Below are positions 55,383-63,853 of a stretch of DNA of 64,000 bases, one piece after another. The notes below the pieces were generated by a model, which had not been told where the DNA came from, searched no databases, and saw only the letters and a program-made list of their open reading frames with translations. Source of the stretch: Priestia megaterium (GTDB taxonomy: Bacteria; Bacillota; Bacilli; Bacillales; Bacillaceae_H). Position 1 is the first letter of the stretch, and every line of letters begins with the position of its first letter. A program made the position numbers and the translations under genes. Where the stretch lies: contig NZ_CP085442.1 of assembly GCF_023824195.1 (NCBI RefSeq), forward strand, positions 1,278,001 to 1,342,000, given 5' to 3'.

Positions 55383-56681
55383 GTGGCATTTGAATTTAAA
55401 CTGCCGGATATCGGTGAAGGTATCCACGAAGGTGAAATTGTAAAATGGTTCGTAAAAGCTGGAGATGAAATTGATGAGGATGATGTACTAGCAGAAGTAC
55501 AAAATGACAAAGCTGTTGTTGAAATCCCATCTCCTGTAAAAGGTAAAGTATTAGAAGTAAAAGTTGACGAGGGTACAGTAGCTACTGTAGGACAAGTTAT
55601 CGTTACTTTTGATGCTCCTGGATACGAAGACTTAAAATTCAAAGGTGACGATCATGATGATGCACCAGCAGAAGAAGCTAAAGAAGAAGCTTCAACTGAA
55701 GAAGTGACTGAAGAAGCAACAGCTCCTGCAGCACAAGCTGATGTTGATCCTAACCGTAAAGTAATTGCTATGCCTTCAGTGCGCAAATATGCTCGTGAAA
55801 AAGGTATAGACATTAAAGCTGTTCCTGGTTCAGGTAAAAACGGACGTATTGTTAAAGATGACATCGATAGCTTCTTATCTGGTGGTTCTACAGCTACAGC
55901 AACTGCTGAAGCTCCAGCTAAAGAGGAAACTGCTTCAGCTGAACCAAAAGCAGCAGCACAAGCTATTCCTGAAGGTGACCTACCAGAAACTCGCGAGAAA
56001 ATGAGCGGTATCCGTCGTGCAATCGCAAAAGCTATGGTTAACTCTAAACACACTGCTCCACACGTAACATTAATGGATGAAATCGATGTAACAGCTCTTG
56101 TTGCTCATCGTAAAAAATTCAAAACAGTTGCAGCAGATCAAGGTATTAAATTAACATTCTTACCTTACGTGGTAAAAGCGTTAACTTCAGCACTTAAGAA
56201 GTTCCCAGCTCTTAACACTTCAATCGATGACTCTACAGATGAAGTAATTCAAAAACATTACTACAACATCGGTATCGCTGCTGACACTGAAAAAGGTCTT
56301 TTAGTACCAGTTGTGAAAAATGCTGATCGTAAATCTGTGTTCGAAATTTCTGATCAAATTAACGACCTTGCTGGAAAAGCACGTGATGGTAAATTAGCTC
56401 CTGCTGAAATGAAAGGCGCTTCTTGTACAATCACAAATATCGGTTCTGCTGGTGGACAATGGTTTACTCCTGTTATCAACCACCCAGAAGTTGCAATTCT
56501 AGGTATCGGACGTATCGCTGAAAAACCAGTTGTACGCGACGGTGAAATTGTAATTGCTCCAGTATTAGCATTATCACTAAGCTTTGACCACCGTATTATC
56601 GATGGCGCAACAGCTCAAAACGCTCTTAACCAAATCAAGCGTTTATTAAATGATCCAGAATTATTATTAATGGAGGCGTAA
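55383..56681 (+). CDS. pdhC: Dihydrolipoamide acetyltransferase E2
   Basis: 432 aa. One lipoyl domain with the lipoylated Lys in [14 protein letters not shown], an Ala/Glu-rich linker, a peripheral-subunit-binding domain ([20 protein letters not shown]), a second linker, and the catalytic core ending in [16 protein letters not shown] with the active His/Asp. Forms the complex core. GTG start with AGGAGGGTGA upstream. Confidence 0.97.
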   Translation: MAFEFKLPDIGEGIHEGEIVKWFVKAGDEIDEDDVLAEVQNDKAVVEIPSPVKGKVLEVKVDEGTVATVGQVIVTFDAPGYEDLKFKGDDHDDAPAEEAKEEASTEEVTEEATAPAAQADVDPNRKVIAMPSVRKYAREKGIDIKAVPGSGKNGRIVKDDIDSFLSGGSTATATAEAPAKEETASAEPKAAAQAIPEGDLPETREKMSGIRRAIAKAMVNSKHTAPHVTLMDEIDVTALVAHRKKFKTVAADQGIKLTFLPYVVKALTSALKKFPALNTSIDDSTDEVIQKHYYNIGIAADTEKGLLVPVVKNADRKSVFEISDQINDLAGKARDGKLAPAEMKGASCTITNIGSAGGQWFTPVINHPEVAILGIGRIAEKPVVRDGEIVIAPVLALSLSFDHRIIDGATAQNALNQIKRLLNDPELLLMEA

Positions 56682-56684
56682 TAA

Positions 56685-58097
56685 ATGGTAGTAGGAGATT
56701 TCCCAATCGAAACTGATACTCTTGTCATTGGTGCTGGCCCTGGTGGCTATGTTGCAGCAATTCGTGCAGCTCAATTAGGTCAAAAAGTTACAATCGTAGA
56801 AAAAGGTAACCTTGGAGGCGTATGCTTAAACGTTGGTTGTATTCCTTCAAAAGCATTAATCGCTGCAGGTCACCGTTTTGAACACGCTAAACATTCTGAA
56901 GACATGGGGATTATCGCTGAGAATGTAACAGTTGATTTCTCTAAAGTTCAAGAATTCAAAAACGGCGTTGTAAACAAACTTACTGGCGGTGTTGAAGGCC
57001 TTCTTAAAGGTAACAAAGTTGACATCGTAAAAGGTGAAGCTTACTTCGTTGACAGCGAAACTGTACGTGTAATGGATGAAAATTCTGCACAAACGTACAA
57101 ATTCAAAAATGCTATCCTTGCAACTGGTTCTCGTCCAATCGAGATCCCTGGATTCAAATTCTCTGAGCGCGTAATCAACTCTACAGGTGCATTAGCGCTT
57201 AAAGAAGTTCCTAAAAAATTAGTTGTAATCGGCGGAGGTTACATCGGTACTGAGCTTGGTACTGCTTTTGCTAACTTCGGTACAGAAGTTACATTTGTAG
57301 AAGCTGCTGATGAAATCTTAGCTGGTTTTGAAAAACAAATGAGTTCACTTGTTAAACGTAACCTTAAGAAAAAAGGAAACGTTGAAATCTATACAAAAGC
57401 AATGGCTAAAGGTGTTGAAGAAACTGCTGACGGCGTACAAGTTACGTTTGAAGTAGGCGGAGAGTCAAAAGTAATCGATGCTGACTACGTATTAGTTACT
57501 GTAGGTCGTCGTCCTAACACTGATGAGCTTGGTCTTGAGCAAGTTGGCGTTAAAATGACTGACCGTGGTCTTATCGAAATCGATAACCAAACTCGTACAT
57601 CTGTAAGCAACATCTTTGCAATTGGTGATATCGTAACTGGACCACCACTTGCACACAAAGCTTCTTACGAAGGTAAAATCGCAGCTGAAGTAATCGCTGG
57701 CGAACCTGCGGAAATTGACTACTTAGGAATTCCAGCAGTTGTATTCTCTGAGCCTGAGCTTGCATCTGTAGGTTATACTGAAGCACAAGCGAAAGAAGAA
57801 GGATTAGCTGTTAAAGCTTCTAAATTCCCATTTGCTGCTAACGGACGTGCGCTTGCACTTAACGCTGCAGAAGGCTTCTTGAAGCTTATCACTCGTAAAG
57901 AAGACGGAGTAGTTGTTGGTGCTCAAATCGCTGGACCTAGCGCATCTGACATGATTGCTGAGCTTGGTCTTGCTATCGAAGCTGGCGTAACAGCTGAAGA
58001 TATCGCATTAACAATTCACGCTCACCCAACATTAGGTGAAATCACAATGGAAGCTGCTGAAGTAGCTATTGGAAGCCCAATTCACATTGTAAAATAA
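56685..58097 (+). CDS. pdhD: Dihydrolipoamide dehydrogenase E3
   Basis: 470 aa flavoprotein. FAD motif [19 protein letters not shown], redox disulfide [19 protein letters not shown] motif [16 protein letters not shown], catalytic His in [10 protein letters not shown]. Reoxidises lipoamide in PDH and probably other 2-oxoacid complexes. GGAGG lies at the end of pdhC, three bases between the genes. Confidence 0.97.
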   Translation: MVVGDFPIETDTLVIGAGPGGYVAAIRAAQLGQKVTIVEKGNLGGVCLNVGCIPSKALIAAGHRFEHAKHSEDMGIIAENVTVDFSKVQEFKNGVVNKLTGGVEGLLKGNKVDIVKGEAYFVDSETVRVMDENSAQTYKFKNAILATGSRPIEIPGFKFSERVINSTGALALKEVPKKLVVIGGGYIGTELGTAFANFGTEVTFVEAADEILAGFEKQMSSLVKRNLKKKGNVEIYTKAMAKGVEETADGVQVTFEVGGESKVIDADYVLVTVGRRPNTDELGLEQVGVKMTDRGLIEIDNQTRTSVSNIFAIGDIVTGPPLAHKASYEGKIAAEVIAGEPAEIDYLGIPAVVFSEPELASVGYTEAQAKEEGLAVKASKFPFAANGRALALNAAEGFLKLITRKEDGVVVGAQIAGPSASDMIAELGLAIEAGVTAEDIALTIHAHPTLGEITMEAAEVAIGSPIHIVK

Positions 58098-58104
58098 TGT
58101 TTTT

Positions 58105-58137
58105 AAAAAGCTGATGCGTATGCATCAGCTTTTTTTT
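58105..58137 (+). terminator. pdhD terminator
   Basis: AAAAAGCTGATGC pairs with GCATCAGCTTTTT, four-base loop, T8 tail. Confidence 0.92.
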
Positions 58138-58343
58138 GATGAAAACAGTTCTCATCAAGCATCAGATGCTTGTCAGACAGTTTTGCTGCTGGTGGGTATA
58201 TTTCTGAAAGAATCATGTAAAAAGCGCTGAGGCAGTCTTAAATGAGCTTTAGACGCATACATATGAAGTGGGACGTGCTTTTCTTATAGCTAGATAAAAA
58301 AATTGCTCTTTTGGATAACGAATGAAAAGGCGGCGAAGGAGCT

Positions 58344-58586
58344 ATGAAGACGTATTTCGTTTGGAGCTTACACATTGTTATTTGGATGGGCTATTCACTG
58401 GTTGAATTGCTATCAAAACGTGATCAATTGACATCTAAAATTATTTTATTTTTAGTATTTGCTTATTTAGCTTACGGTATAGCAGAAATGAACGTCAAAT
58501 CTAAAAGACTGGCGCTTATGATGACAGGTACCACTTCAGCTGTCTGCTTGACATGTTATCAACTAATTTTATTTTGTACGGCGTAA
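58344..58586 (+). CDS. Small membrane protein of unknown function
   Basis: 80 aa with three hydrophobic helices (about 5-22, 31-48, 56-76), starting MKTYFVWSLHIVIWMGYSLV and separated by short charged loops (SKRDQLTSK; NVKSKR). GAAGGAG precedes ATG. Not recognised. Repeat copy D starts eight bases after its stop and supplies the terminator. Confidence 0.65.
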   Translation: MKTYFVWSLHIVIWMGYSLVELLSKRDQLTSKIILFLVFAYLAYGIAEMNVKSKRLALMMTGTTSAVCLTCYQLILFCTA

Positions 58587-58594
58587 AATGGGGT

Positions 58595-58945
58595 AAAAAA
58601 GAGGCTGGGACAAAAGTATTTTAGTTGAAAGGAAATCCGGACGATTAATCAATATTATTGGTAAAACGTCCGGATTTTTTTATTGGTATGGTGAACGTAG
58701 GTTTCATGTGTGTAATTGCTTCTAGCTGTTGATGGGAGGGCATGGTGAAGACTCCTGCGGGAAAAGCGGAATAGGTGAGACCCTCCAGGAGCGTATGCGA
58801 CGAAGAGGCTCATCGGCCATCCGCAGAAAGCGAAGTCTTGCACAGAAATCAACTGCCGTGTAACAAGTGATCTATACCAGCCCATTTATCCAATTTACTT
58901 GTCTTTGGATTGGGGTGATTTAGTCATGTCTCAATCTCCTTTTTT
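58595..58945 (+). repeat. Dispersed terminator-bearing repeat, copy D
   Basis: 351 bases, starting AAAAAAGAGGCTGGGACAAA and ending ATGTCTCAATCTCCTTTTTT. Terminator hairpin ATCCGGACG/CGTCCGGAT (58635-58675) with T-run, then GGTGAACGTAGGTTTCATG, AGCTGTTGATGGGAGGG, and a core with ACTCCTGCGGGAAAAGCGGA, GGTGAGACCCTCCAGGAGCG and GACGAAGAGGCTCATCGGCC. Its core has drifted more than A-C (GGCCATCCGCAGAAAGCG). Confidence 0.9.
58635..58681 (+). terminator. Terminator hairpin inside repeat copy D
   Basis: ATCCGGACG pairs with CGTCCGGAT, followed by six T. Confidence 0.85.
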
Positions 58946-59059
58946 ATCCTACACCGTTTTCTTTTCTTTTTTCAATACCGCTTCTTCTTTAATATAAATG
59001 CTGATAAGCGTTCAGCTCTTTTAAAAATAAATAGGACATTTATGAGAAAAATATTTTAA

Positions 59060-59103
59060 TGTGACATACTAATTAGTTGTTGACATATTTAATGTGACAT
59101 AAT
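59060..59103 (+). promoter_or_regulatory. Two CcpN-type operators at the SR1 promoter
   Basis: TGTGACATACT (59060-59070) fits the CcpN consensus TRTGHYATAYW fully; TGTGACATAAT (59093-59103) fits with one mismatch. They flank the -35 TTGACA (59080-59085). The centre distance is 33 bases, about three helical turns. CcpN represses SR1 under glycolytic conditions in B. subtilis. Confidence 0.8.
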
Positions 59104-59111
59104 AATATAAT
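59080..59111 (+). promoter_or_regulatory. SR1 promoter
   Basis: TTGACA (59080-59085) and either TAATAT (59103-59108, 17-base spacer) or TATAAT (59106-59111, 20-base spacer). Confidence 0.7.
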
Positions 59112-59119
59112 ATCAAGAG

Positions 59120-59136
59120 TTGTAAAACGCTTACAA
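59120..59136 (+). promoter_or_regulatory. cre-like palindrome at the SR1 start
   Basis: TTGTAAAACGCTTACAA is a near-palindrome resembling a CcpA site, but its half-sites are one base further apart than in the 14-base consensus. It lies just after the -10, where binding would block transcription. Confidence 0.45.
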
Positions 59137-59165
59137 AAAAAGACGATTAAAGGGGAGTTTACAAA

Positions 59166-59291
59166 ATGGGAACAATCGTATGTCAAACATGTAACTGCAC
59201 AATTGATCATTTCGAAGATGAGAAAGTGACGCGATTATACTCAACATGTAAAAGCGGAGAATGTCAAAAAGCAGATGAAGATTTAGATTAA
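59166..59291 (+). CDS. sr1P: GapA-binding peptide SR1P
   Basis: 41 aa: MGTIVCQTCNCTIDHFEDEK, then VTRLYSTCKSGECQKADEDL and D. Matches SR1P (MGTIVCQ, HFEDEKVTxLY) with paired Cys that may bind metal. Known role: SR1P binds GapA and promotes its association with RNase J1, which is encoded in this window. AAAGGGGAG lies 9 bases before ATG. Confidence 0.93.
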   Translation: MGTIVCQTCNCTIDHFEDEKVTRLYSTCKSGECQKADEDLD

Positions 59292-59297
59292 TTCAAT

Positions 59298-59331
59298 AAA
59301 AAAAGGTGCGAAGTTCCGCACCTTTTTTTTT
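59298..59331. terminator. SR1 terminator, shared with speA
   Basis: AAAAAAAGGTGCG pairs with CGCACCTTTTTTT, six-base loop. The speA stop codon (59330-59332) overlaps the T-run, so the two convergent transcripts overlap at their 3' ends. Confidence 0.92.
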
Positions 59332-60805
59332 ATTGAATTGCTTTATGTTCTTTAATGACACGAAATGTTTTTAATTCAAAATCTTCCGGACCCTGCACTG
59401 GTAAACCTGCCTCTAAGTTTGTTTCAATGTAGGTTAAATTTTCCTCAGTGATGATTTCCCCAGGAATAAAAATAGGAATACCAGGAGGGTAGACCATCAC
59501 AAATTCCGCAATAATACGGCCTGCCGATTCATGAAAAGGTACGACTTCTGTTTCAGCGTAAAAAGCATCACGAGGTGTTAAAGCCAATACAGGAATATCA
59601 GGCAATAAAATAGCCGGTTTTGCCGTTGTCTCAGAAAGATTATGGAATTTTACAGATAACTCACGCAGAGCTGTGACCAGACGTGACAGATCTTCTTCTG
59701 TATCTCCAGGCGTGATAATACATAGAATATTATAAAGGTCAGACATTTCAACTTCGATATTATGAGCTTCACGCATCCATTTTTCTACGTCATAGCCCGT
59801 AATTCCTAAATCTGAAACAGAAATAATTAATTTAGTAGGGTCTAAATCATACGTAGCTTTTGTGCCTAAAATTTCTCTGCCTATACATCGGATATGCTCA
59901 ATTGTATTAATTTCTTTTCGTGCTTTTTCAGCAAGAGAAATTGCACGTTCAGCCAGCTCTTTTCCTTCTGTAGCTAAACGTTTTCGTGCAACATCTAAAG
60001 AAGCCAGCAGCAGATAAGATGTTGATGTTGTTGTCAGCATGCTTAAAATAGACTGTACACGTTTTGGAGAAATTAAGCCTTCGCGTATGTTTAGAATTGA
60101 ACTTTGCGTCATAGAGCCGCCTAATTTATGCACGCTTGTTGCTGCCATATCTGCACCGGCCTGCATAGCAGACAGAGGCAAATCATCATGGAAGTGAATA
60201 TGAACGCCGTGAGCTTCATCAACAAGTACAGGCACTTGATACGAGTGGGCAATTTCTACGATTTTACGAAGGTCTCCGGAAATTCCAAAGTAAGTTGGAT
60301 TGATAACAAGCACTGCTTTTGCTTCAGGGTGCTGCTTTAAGGCTTTTTCTACAGAGTCCGATGTAATACCGTGAGAAATGCCAAGATTTTCGTCAATTTC
60401 AGGATGAATAAAAATAGGCGTAGCTCCTGAAAAAACAATCGCACTCATAACAGATTTATGCACGTTTCTAGGAACGATAATTTTATCTCCAGGTCCACAT
60501 GTCGCCATAACCATTGCCATAATTGCTCCGCTCGTTCCTTGAACAGAGAAAAAAGTATGGTCAGCACCAAATGCTTCTGCAGCTAAATCCTGCGCTTGTT
60601 TGATAATGCCTTTTGGCTGGTGAAGGTCATCAAGAGGACCGATATTAATTAAATCAATAGATAAAGCATCATCGCCAATAAATGAGCGGAATTCAGGATC
60701 CATTCCATTTCCTTTTTTATGTCCAGGGATATGGAATTGTGTTGGGTTTTTTTTAGCGTGATTAACCAATCCAGTAAATAATGGAGTTGAAAATTGAGAA
60801 GACAA
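59330..60805 (-). CDS. speA: Arginine decarboxylase SpeA (Orn/Lys/Arg decarboxylase family)
   Basis: 491 aa PLP enzyme. PLP lysine in AATSVHKLGGSMTQSS, with VQGTSGAIMAMVMA, VLVDEAHGVHIHFHDDLPLS and the C-terminal YPPGIPIFIPGEIIT. It aligns along the whole length with B. subtilis SpeA, which makes agmatine for spermidine. TTG start at 60805 with AGGTG 10 bases upstream. A perfect hairpin occupies the leader at 60839-60867. Confidence 0.95.
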   Translation of the reverse strand: MSSQFSTPLFTGLVNHAKKNPTQFHIPGHKKGNGMDPEFRSFIGDDALSIDLINIGPLDDLHQPKGIIKQAQDLAAEAFGADHTFFSVQGTSGAIMAMVMATCGPGDKIIVPRNVHKSVMSAIVFSGATPIFIHPEIDENLGISHGITSDSVEKALKQHPEAKAVLVINPTYFGISGDLRKIVEIAHSYQVPVLVDEAHGVHIHFHDDLPLSAMQAGADMAATSVHKLGGSMTQSSILNIREGLISPKRVQSILSMLTTTSTSYLLLASLDVARKRLATEGKELAERAISLAEKARKEINTIEHIRCIGREILGTKATYDLDPTKLIISVSDLGITGYDVEKWMREAHNIEVEMSDLYNILCIITPGDTEEDLSRLVTALRELSVKFHNLSETTAKPAILLPDIPVLALTPRDAFYAETEVVPFHESAGRIIAEFVMVYPPGIPIFIPGEIITEENLTYIETNLEAGLPVQGPEDFELKTFRVIKEHKAIQ

Positions 60806-60838
60806 CTTTGCTATACACCTCTTTTATCATAAATTGTC

Positions 60839-60867
60839 AGTCCCTCTAAGCAAAGCTTAGAGGGACT
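60839..60867 (-). promoter_or_regulatory. Perfect hairpin in the speA leader
   Basis: AGTCCCTCTAAGC pairs over 13 bp with GCTTAGAGGGACT, three-base loop, 33 bases before the speA TTG. On the plus strand TTTGATTGTTTTTTT follows, so it could instead end transcripts reading from the speA side. On the minus strand there is no T-run. Confidence 0.5.
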
Positions 60868-61335
60868 TTGATTGTTTTTTTATCAAATTACAGCATTCAA
60901 TTTTATATACCAAAAACTAGTGGCTGTTGAATTCTACATATTAAAATATTAGACCTTTTTTTATAAAAGAAATTCAACAGAAATTCTACTCGGCAGTTTT
61001 CTTGATTTTAACCATTATATAAATGAATGAAACGTGTATGTTTACTACTGTTTGATAATATAAATACAATTTTCAGTTAAAAAAATACAAGTAATTGTAA
61101 ACTGCTTATTACTCATTATTTTATAGTTCTTTATGTTTTGAAAATCCCCATAAAACAAAAGAATTATAGCACTTATTAACCCATTTGCAAAGATATTTTA
61201 AAGAGAAAATAAAAAGAAAAAAAAGGAGAAATTCTTTTGTGTGAAAAGAGAATAAATTTTGTGTACATTATAGATTGTGATAGAGTTAAGAATATAGATA
61301 TACATAGATTGAAGAAATAAATGGAGTGATGAGAA
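60868..61335. other. AT-rich intergenic region between divergent speA and yktA
   Basis: Very AT-rich, with long A and T runs. Apart from presumed promoters for both flanking genes I see no gene, repeat or convincing structure. Confidence 0.5.
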
Positions 61336-61605
61336 GTGGAATATCAATACCCTATCTCCCTTGATTGGAGTACAGAAGAAATTATTGATGTAGTGAAGTT
61401 TTTTGAAAGCATTGAACGAGCTTATGAAAAAGGTATTGAGCGTGATCACCTAATGGCAGTCTATCGTCGATTTAAAGAAATTGTGCCAAGTAAAGCAGAA
61501 GAAAAAACAATCTGTAACGATTTTGAAGACCAAAGCAAATACTCTTCTTATCGAACGATTCAAAAAGCAAAGGCTGCTTCTTCTGGAGACATCATAAAAA
61601 TGTAA
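61336..61605 (+). CDS. yktA: UPF0223 family protein YktA
   Basis: 89 aa: [56 protein letters not shown]. Small helical cytoplasmic protein conserved in Bacillus, function unknown. GTG start with GGAG upstream. Convergent with yktB through a shared terminator, as in B. subtilis. Confidence 0.92.
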   Translation: MEYQYPISLDWSTEEIIDVVKFFESIERAYEKGIERDHLMAVYRRFKEIVPSKAEEKTICNDFEDQSKYSSYRTIQKAKAASSGDIIKM

Positions 61606-61637
61606 AAAATGGAGCCAAGCTTGGCTCCATTTTTTTT
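61605..61637. terminator. Bidirectional terminator between yktA and yktB
   Basis: ATGGAGCCAAG/CTTGGCTCCAT palindrome flanked by A and T runs. Confidence 0.92.
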
Positions 61638-61654
61638 ATATCAATTCGTTAAAA

Positions 61655-62290
61655 TTATGCATATGCTTTTTTAGTTAGTTCATATAATGGAGTTACCGTA
61701 TGAAATGTTTGTTCAATACGAGCTATCCATTCTTCGCCGTTCATTGCAATCGCTTCTTCTTTTGGAATTGTAATGCCGCATAGGATCTCAGCTTTTTTAA
61801 CCGTCTCTAGACGTTCAAACAAACTCTCTAAGTCTTCAGAAGATAAGTCGCCCATTTTTTCACTATCAGGTTTTGTATGATCTTTCGACCAAACAAACGA
61901 GGTTGGGATATTTTGACGAATCTCCTCAATGTTTTGTTTTAGCAGCTTTCCAAATTGTTCTTTAATAGGTGATTCGTAAATGACGGCGAACCACACAAAG
62001 ACGTGTGTTTCCCAAAGGCCAATTTGAAAATGAGGGAGCTTTTTATACCCGCGTTTACTGTTAGCAAAGGCTACCCACGTATCTGCTGGCGGGTTAACTG
62101 TTCTTCGTGCATGTTTGGCAATGTGTACGAACATTTCATCTCCACAAAGTGAAGAAAGAGTAGGAGCAAAATGATTGCTCAATTGTTCGAATTTTGGGCG
62201 TATCGTTGTCTTGATGGCTTCCATACGTGCATCAAGCCCCTCGATACGGAATACGTTAAAGTCATCTTGTGAAAATCCTGAGAATGCCAT
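61655..62290 (-). CDS. yktB: UPF0637 family protein YktB
   Basis: 211 aa: [20 protein letters not shown], then [20 protein letters not shown] and [20 protein letters not shown]. Matches B. subtilis YktB, a DUF1054 protein of unknown function. GGAGG lies before ATG. Soluble, no signal peptide. Confidence 0.92.
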   Translation of the reverse strand: MAFSGFSQDDFNVFRIEGLDARMEAIKTTIRPKFEQLSNHFAPTLSSLCGDEMFVHIAKHARRTVNPPADTWVAFANSKRGYKKLPHFQIGLWETHVFVWFAVIYESPIKEQFGKLLKQNIEEIRQNIPTSFVWSKDHTKPDSEKMGDLSSEDLESLFERLETVKKAEILCGITIPKEEAIAMNGEEWIARIEQTFHTVTPLYELTKKAYA

Positions 62291-62557
62291 GTGAAACCTC
62301 CGTTTTTTAGTGAATATGTATAGCTGCTGTGCATCTATGCAAGTAAGTATGATTTACGCGAAGATTCTACCACATGAAAAGCATAAACACCAATTAATTC
62401 GCATATGCTTGTCAAAACGTGTCTATCATTTTTTTATAGGTAATCACACAATTTAGTTGCATGAGATTAGGTTTCGACATAGACTATATCAATCAAAATA
62501 TCTGAAAATTTAGTTTTCTATAAGCAGGTTCAATAATTTGAGAGGGGTGTTTGAAAC

Positions 62558-62743
62558 ATGAAACAAGTGGTGAATATGTATAAGAAGAATGATGGACAAA
62601 AAAGATTAGGTGTAATTCGTTTGGAGTTAGATTACGAGTTAGCGACGTTATATGAAGCCATGATGGAGAATAATGAGGAACAAAAACAAAAATGTAAGCG
62701 AAAGCTCGAGAAACTTCGTGAAGAAATGATATCTCTTCAGTAG
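62558..62743 (+). CDS. Small helical protein (YkzI-like)
   Basis: 61 aa: MKQVVNMYKKNDGQKRLGVI, then RLELDYELATLYEAMMENNE and KCKRKLEKLREEMISLQ. Highly charged and helical. Its place between yktB and suhB and its pattern resemble B. subtilis YkzI. Function unknown. GAGAGGGG precedes ATG. Confidence 0.7.
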   Translation: MKQVVNMYKKNDGQKRLGVIRLELDYELATLYEAMMENNEEQKQKCKRKLEKLREEMISLQ

Positions 62744-62822
62744 CAGATACGGGAATAAAATAGAACAAATAAGGGTAAACTGTAAAAAAGGATTAAACTG
62801 AATGAGCAGATTCATAAGTGGT

Positions 62823-62873
62823 AACAGAGCACGTGGGAGAAGAAGCGGCAGTTCTTCTCCCACGTGCTCTGTT
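62823..62873 (+). promoter_or_regulatory. Perfect 22-bp hairpin upstream of suhB
   Basis: AACAGAGCACGTGGGAGAAG plus AA pairs completely with TT plus CTTCTCCCACGTGCTCTGTT, seven-base loop GCGGCAG. No T-run follows. TTGACA (62876-62881) with TAAGCT 17 bases on may be the suhB promoter directly after it. Confidence 0.6.
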
Positions 62874-62938
62874 AATTGACATCTTGCAGAGGTTTTTTTA
62901 AGCTTAAATAAGAGACGTATTTTTGAGGGGGAATTGAG

Positions 62939-63745
62939 ATGACACAACGCTGGAAAGAAATTGATACATACGTTAAAGAGTGGCTAAAAGAAGCTGGACA
63001 AAAAATTCAACAGTCGTTTAGTAAAGAACTTCTCATTCAAACGAAATCAAATCCAAATGATTTAGTAACAAATATGGATAAAGAAATTGAACAGTTTTTT
63101 ATCTCGAAAATCAATGAAACCTTTCCGGAACATCATATTCTCGGAGAAGAAGGATATGGAGAAGAGCTGGAATCAGAAGAAGGAACAATTTGGATTATCG
63201 ATCCAATCGACGGTACGATGAACTTTGTTCATCAGCAGCGGAATTTTGCTATTTCCATCGGTATATTTGAAAATGGTGTAGGACAAGCAGGTTATATTTA
63301 TGATGTTATTCATAATGAGCTGTATCATGCTTTAAAAGGACAGGGCGCGTTTATGAATGACATCCAATTGCCGAAACTTGAACCTGTACCAGTTGAACAA
63401 GCTATTATTAGCCTAAATGCAACATGGGTGACGGAGAACCGTCGTATTGATCCTTCCGTATTAAGTCCGCTTGTGCGTAAAGTAAGAGGGACCCGTTCAT
63501 ATGGATCCGCAGCTATTGAGCTTGCTTACGTAGCGGCTGGACGCTTGGATGGATACATTACTTTACGTTTGGCTCCATGGGACTTTGCTGCCGGTAAAGT
63601 ATTGATTGAAGAAGTTGGAGGAGTTATGACGGATTTAGAAGGAAAGCCGTTAGAGATTCTGGAAAAAAGCAGTGTATTTGTAAGCAAACCAACATTACAT
63701 GACGAAATCTTTCGTACGTACCTTGAAGGAAAGTGGAATAAATAA
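62939..63745 (+). CDS. suhB: Inositol monophosphatase family protein (SuhB/YktC)
   Basis: 268 aa. Lithium-sensitive phosphatase motifs: LGEEGYGEE, WIIDPIDGTMNFVHQQ and the C-terminal LRLAPWDFAAGKVLIEEVGG. Dephosphorylates inositol-1-phosphate or related sugar phosphates. GGGGG precedes ATG. Metal ligands are intact. Confidence 0.93.
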   Translation: MTQRWKEIDTYVKEWLKEAGQKIQQSFSKELLIQTKSNPNDLVTNMDKEIEQFFISKINETFPEHHILGEEGYGEELESEEGTIWIIDPIDGTMNFVHQQRNFAISIGIFENGVGQAGYIYDVIHNELYHALKGQGAFMNDIQLPKLEPVPVEQAIISLNATWVTENRRIDPSVLSPLVRKVRGTRSYGSAAIELAYVAAGRLDGYITLRLAPWDFAAGKVLIEEVGGVMTDLEGKPLEILEKSSVFVSKPTLHDEIFRTYLEGKWNK

Positions 63746-63787
63746 AATAGAAGTGAAGACTTACGTGTAGTCAAAGAATTTTGTGAT

Positions 63788-63832
63788 GAAAAAACGTCAT
63801 GAACCATTTTGATCTTGCAAATGGCCATGACG
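63788..63832 (-). terminator. Terminator of the YlaF-like gene
   Basis: GCGTCATGGCCATTT pairs imperfectly with AAATGGTTCATGACGT, followed by TTTTTC on the minus strand. Confidence 0.8.
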
Positions 63833-63853
63833 CTTTCAATCATCGCAAAAAAA

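Larger units (their letters stand above)
59117..59331 (+). ncRNA. SR1 dual-function small RNA (approximate ends)
   Basis: Unit from the predicted start near 59117 to the terminator at 59298-59331, about 215 bases, close to the 205-nt B. subtilis SR1. It encodes SR1P. In B. subtilis the RNA also base-pairs with ahrC mRNA. The position between the pdh operon and speA matches B. subtilis. Confidence 0.85.

Noticed and set aside
58141..58180. Inverted repeat CAAGCATC/GATGCTTG after pdhD, considered as a second terminator or small RNA
   Set aside because: Short stem, no T-run and no promoter; the strong pdhD terminator already precedes it.
61198..61449. 83-codon minus-strand ORF across the yktA start
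   Set aside because: Phe/Leu-rich translation of an A/T run; overlaps yktA and lacks a ribosome site.
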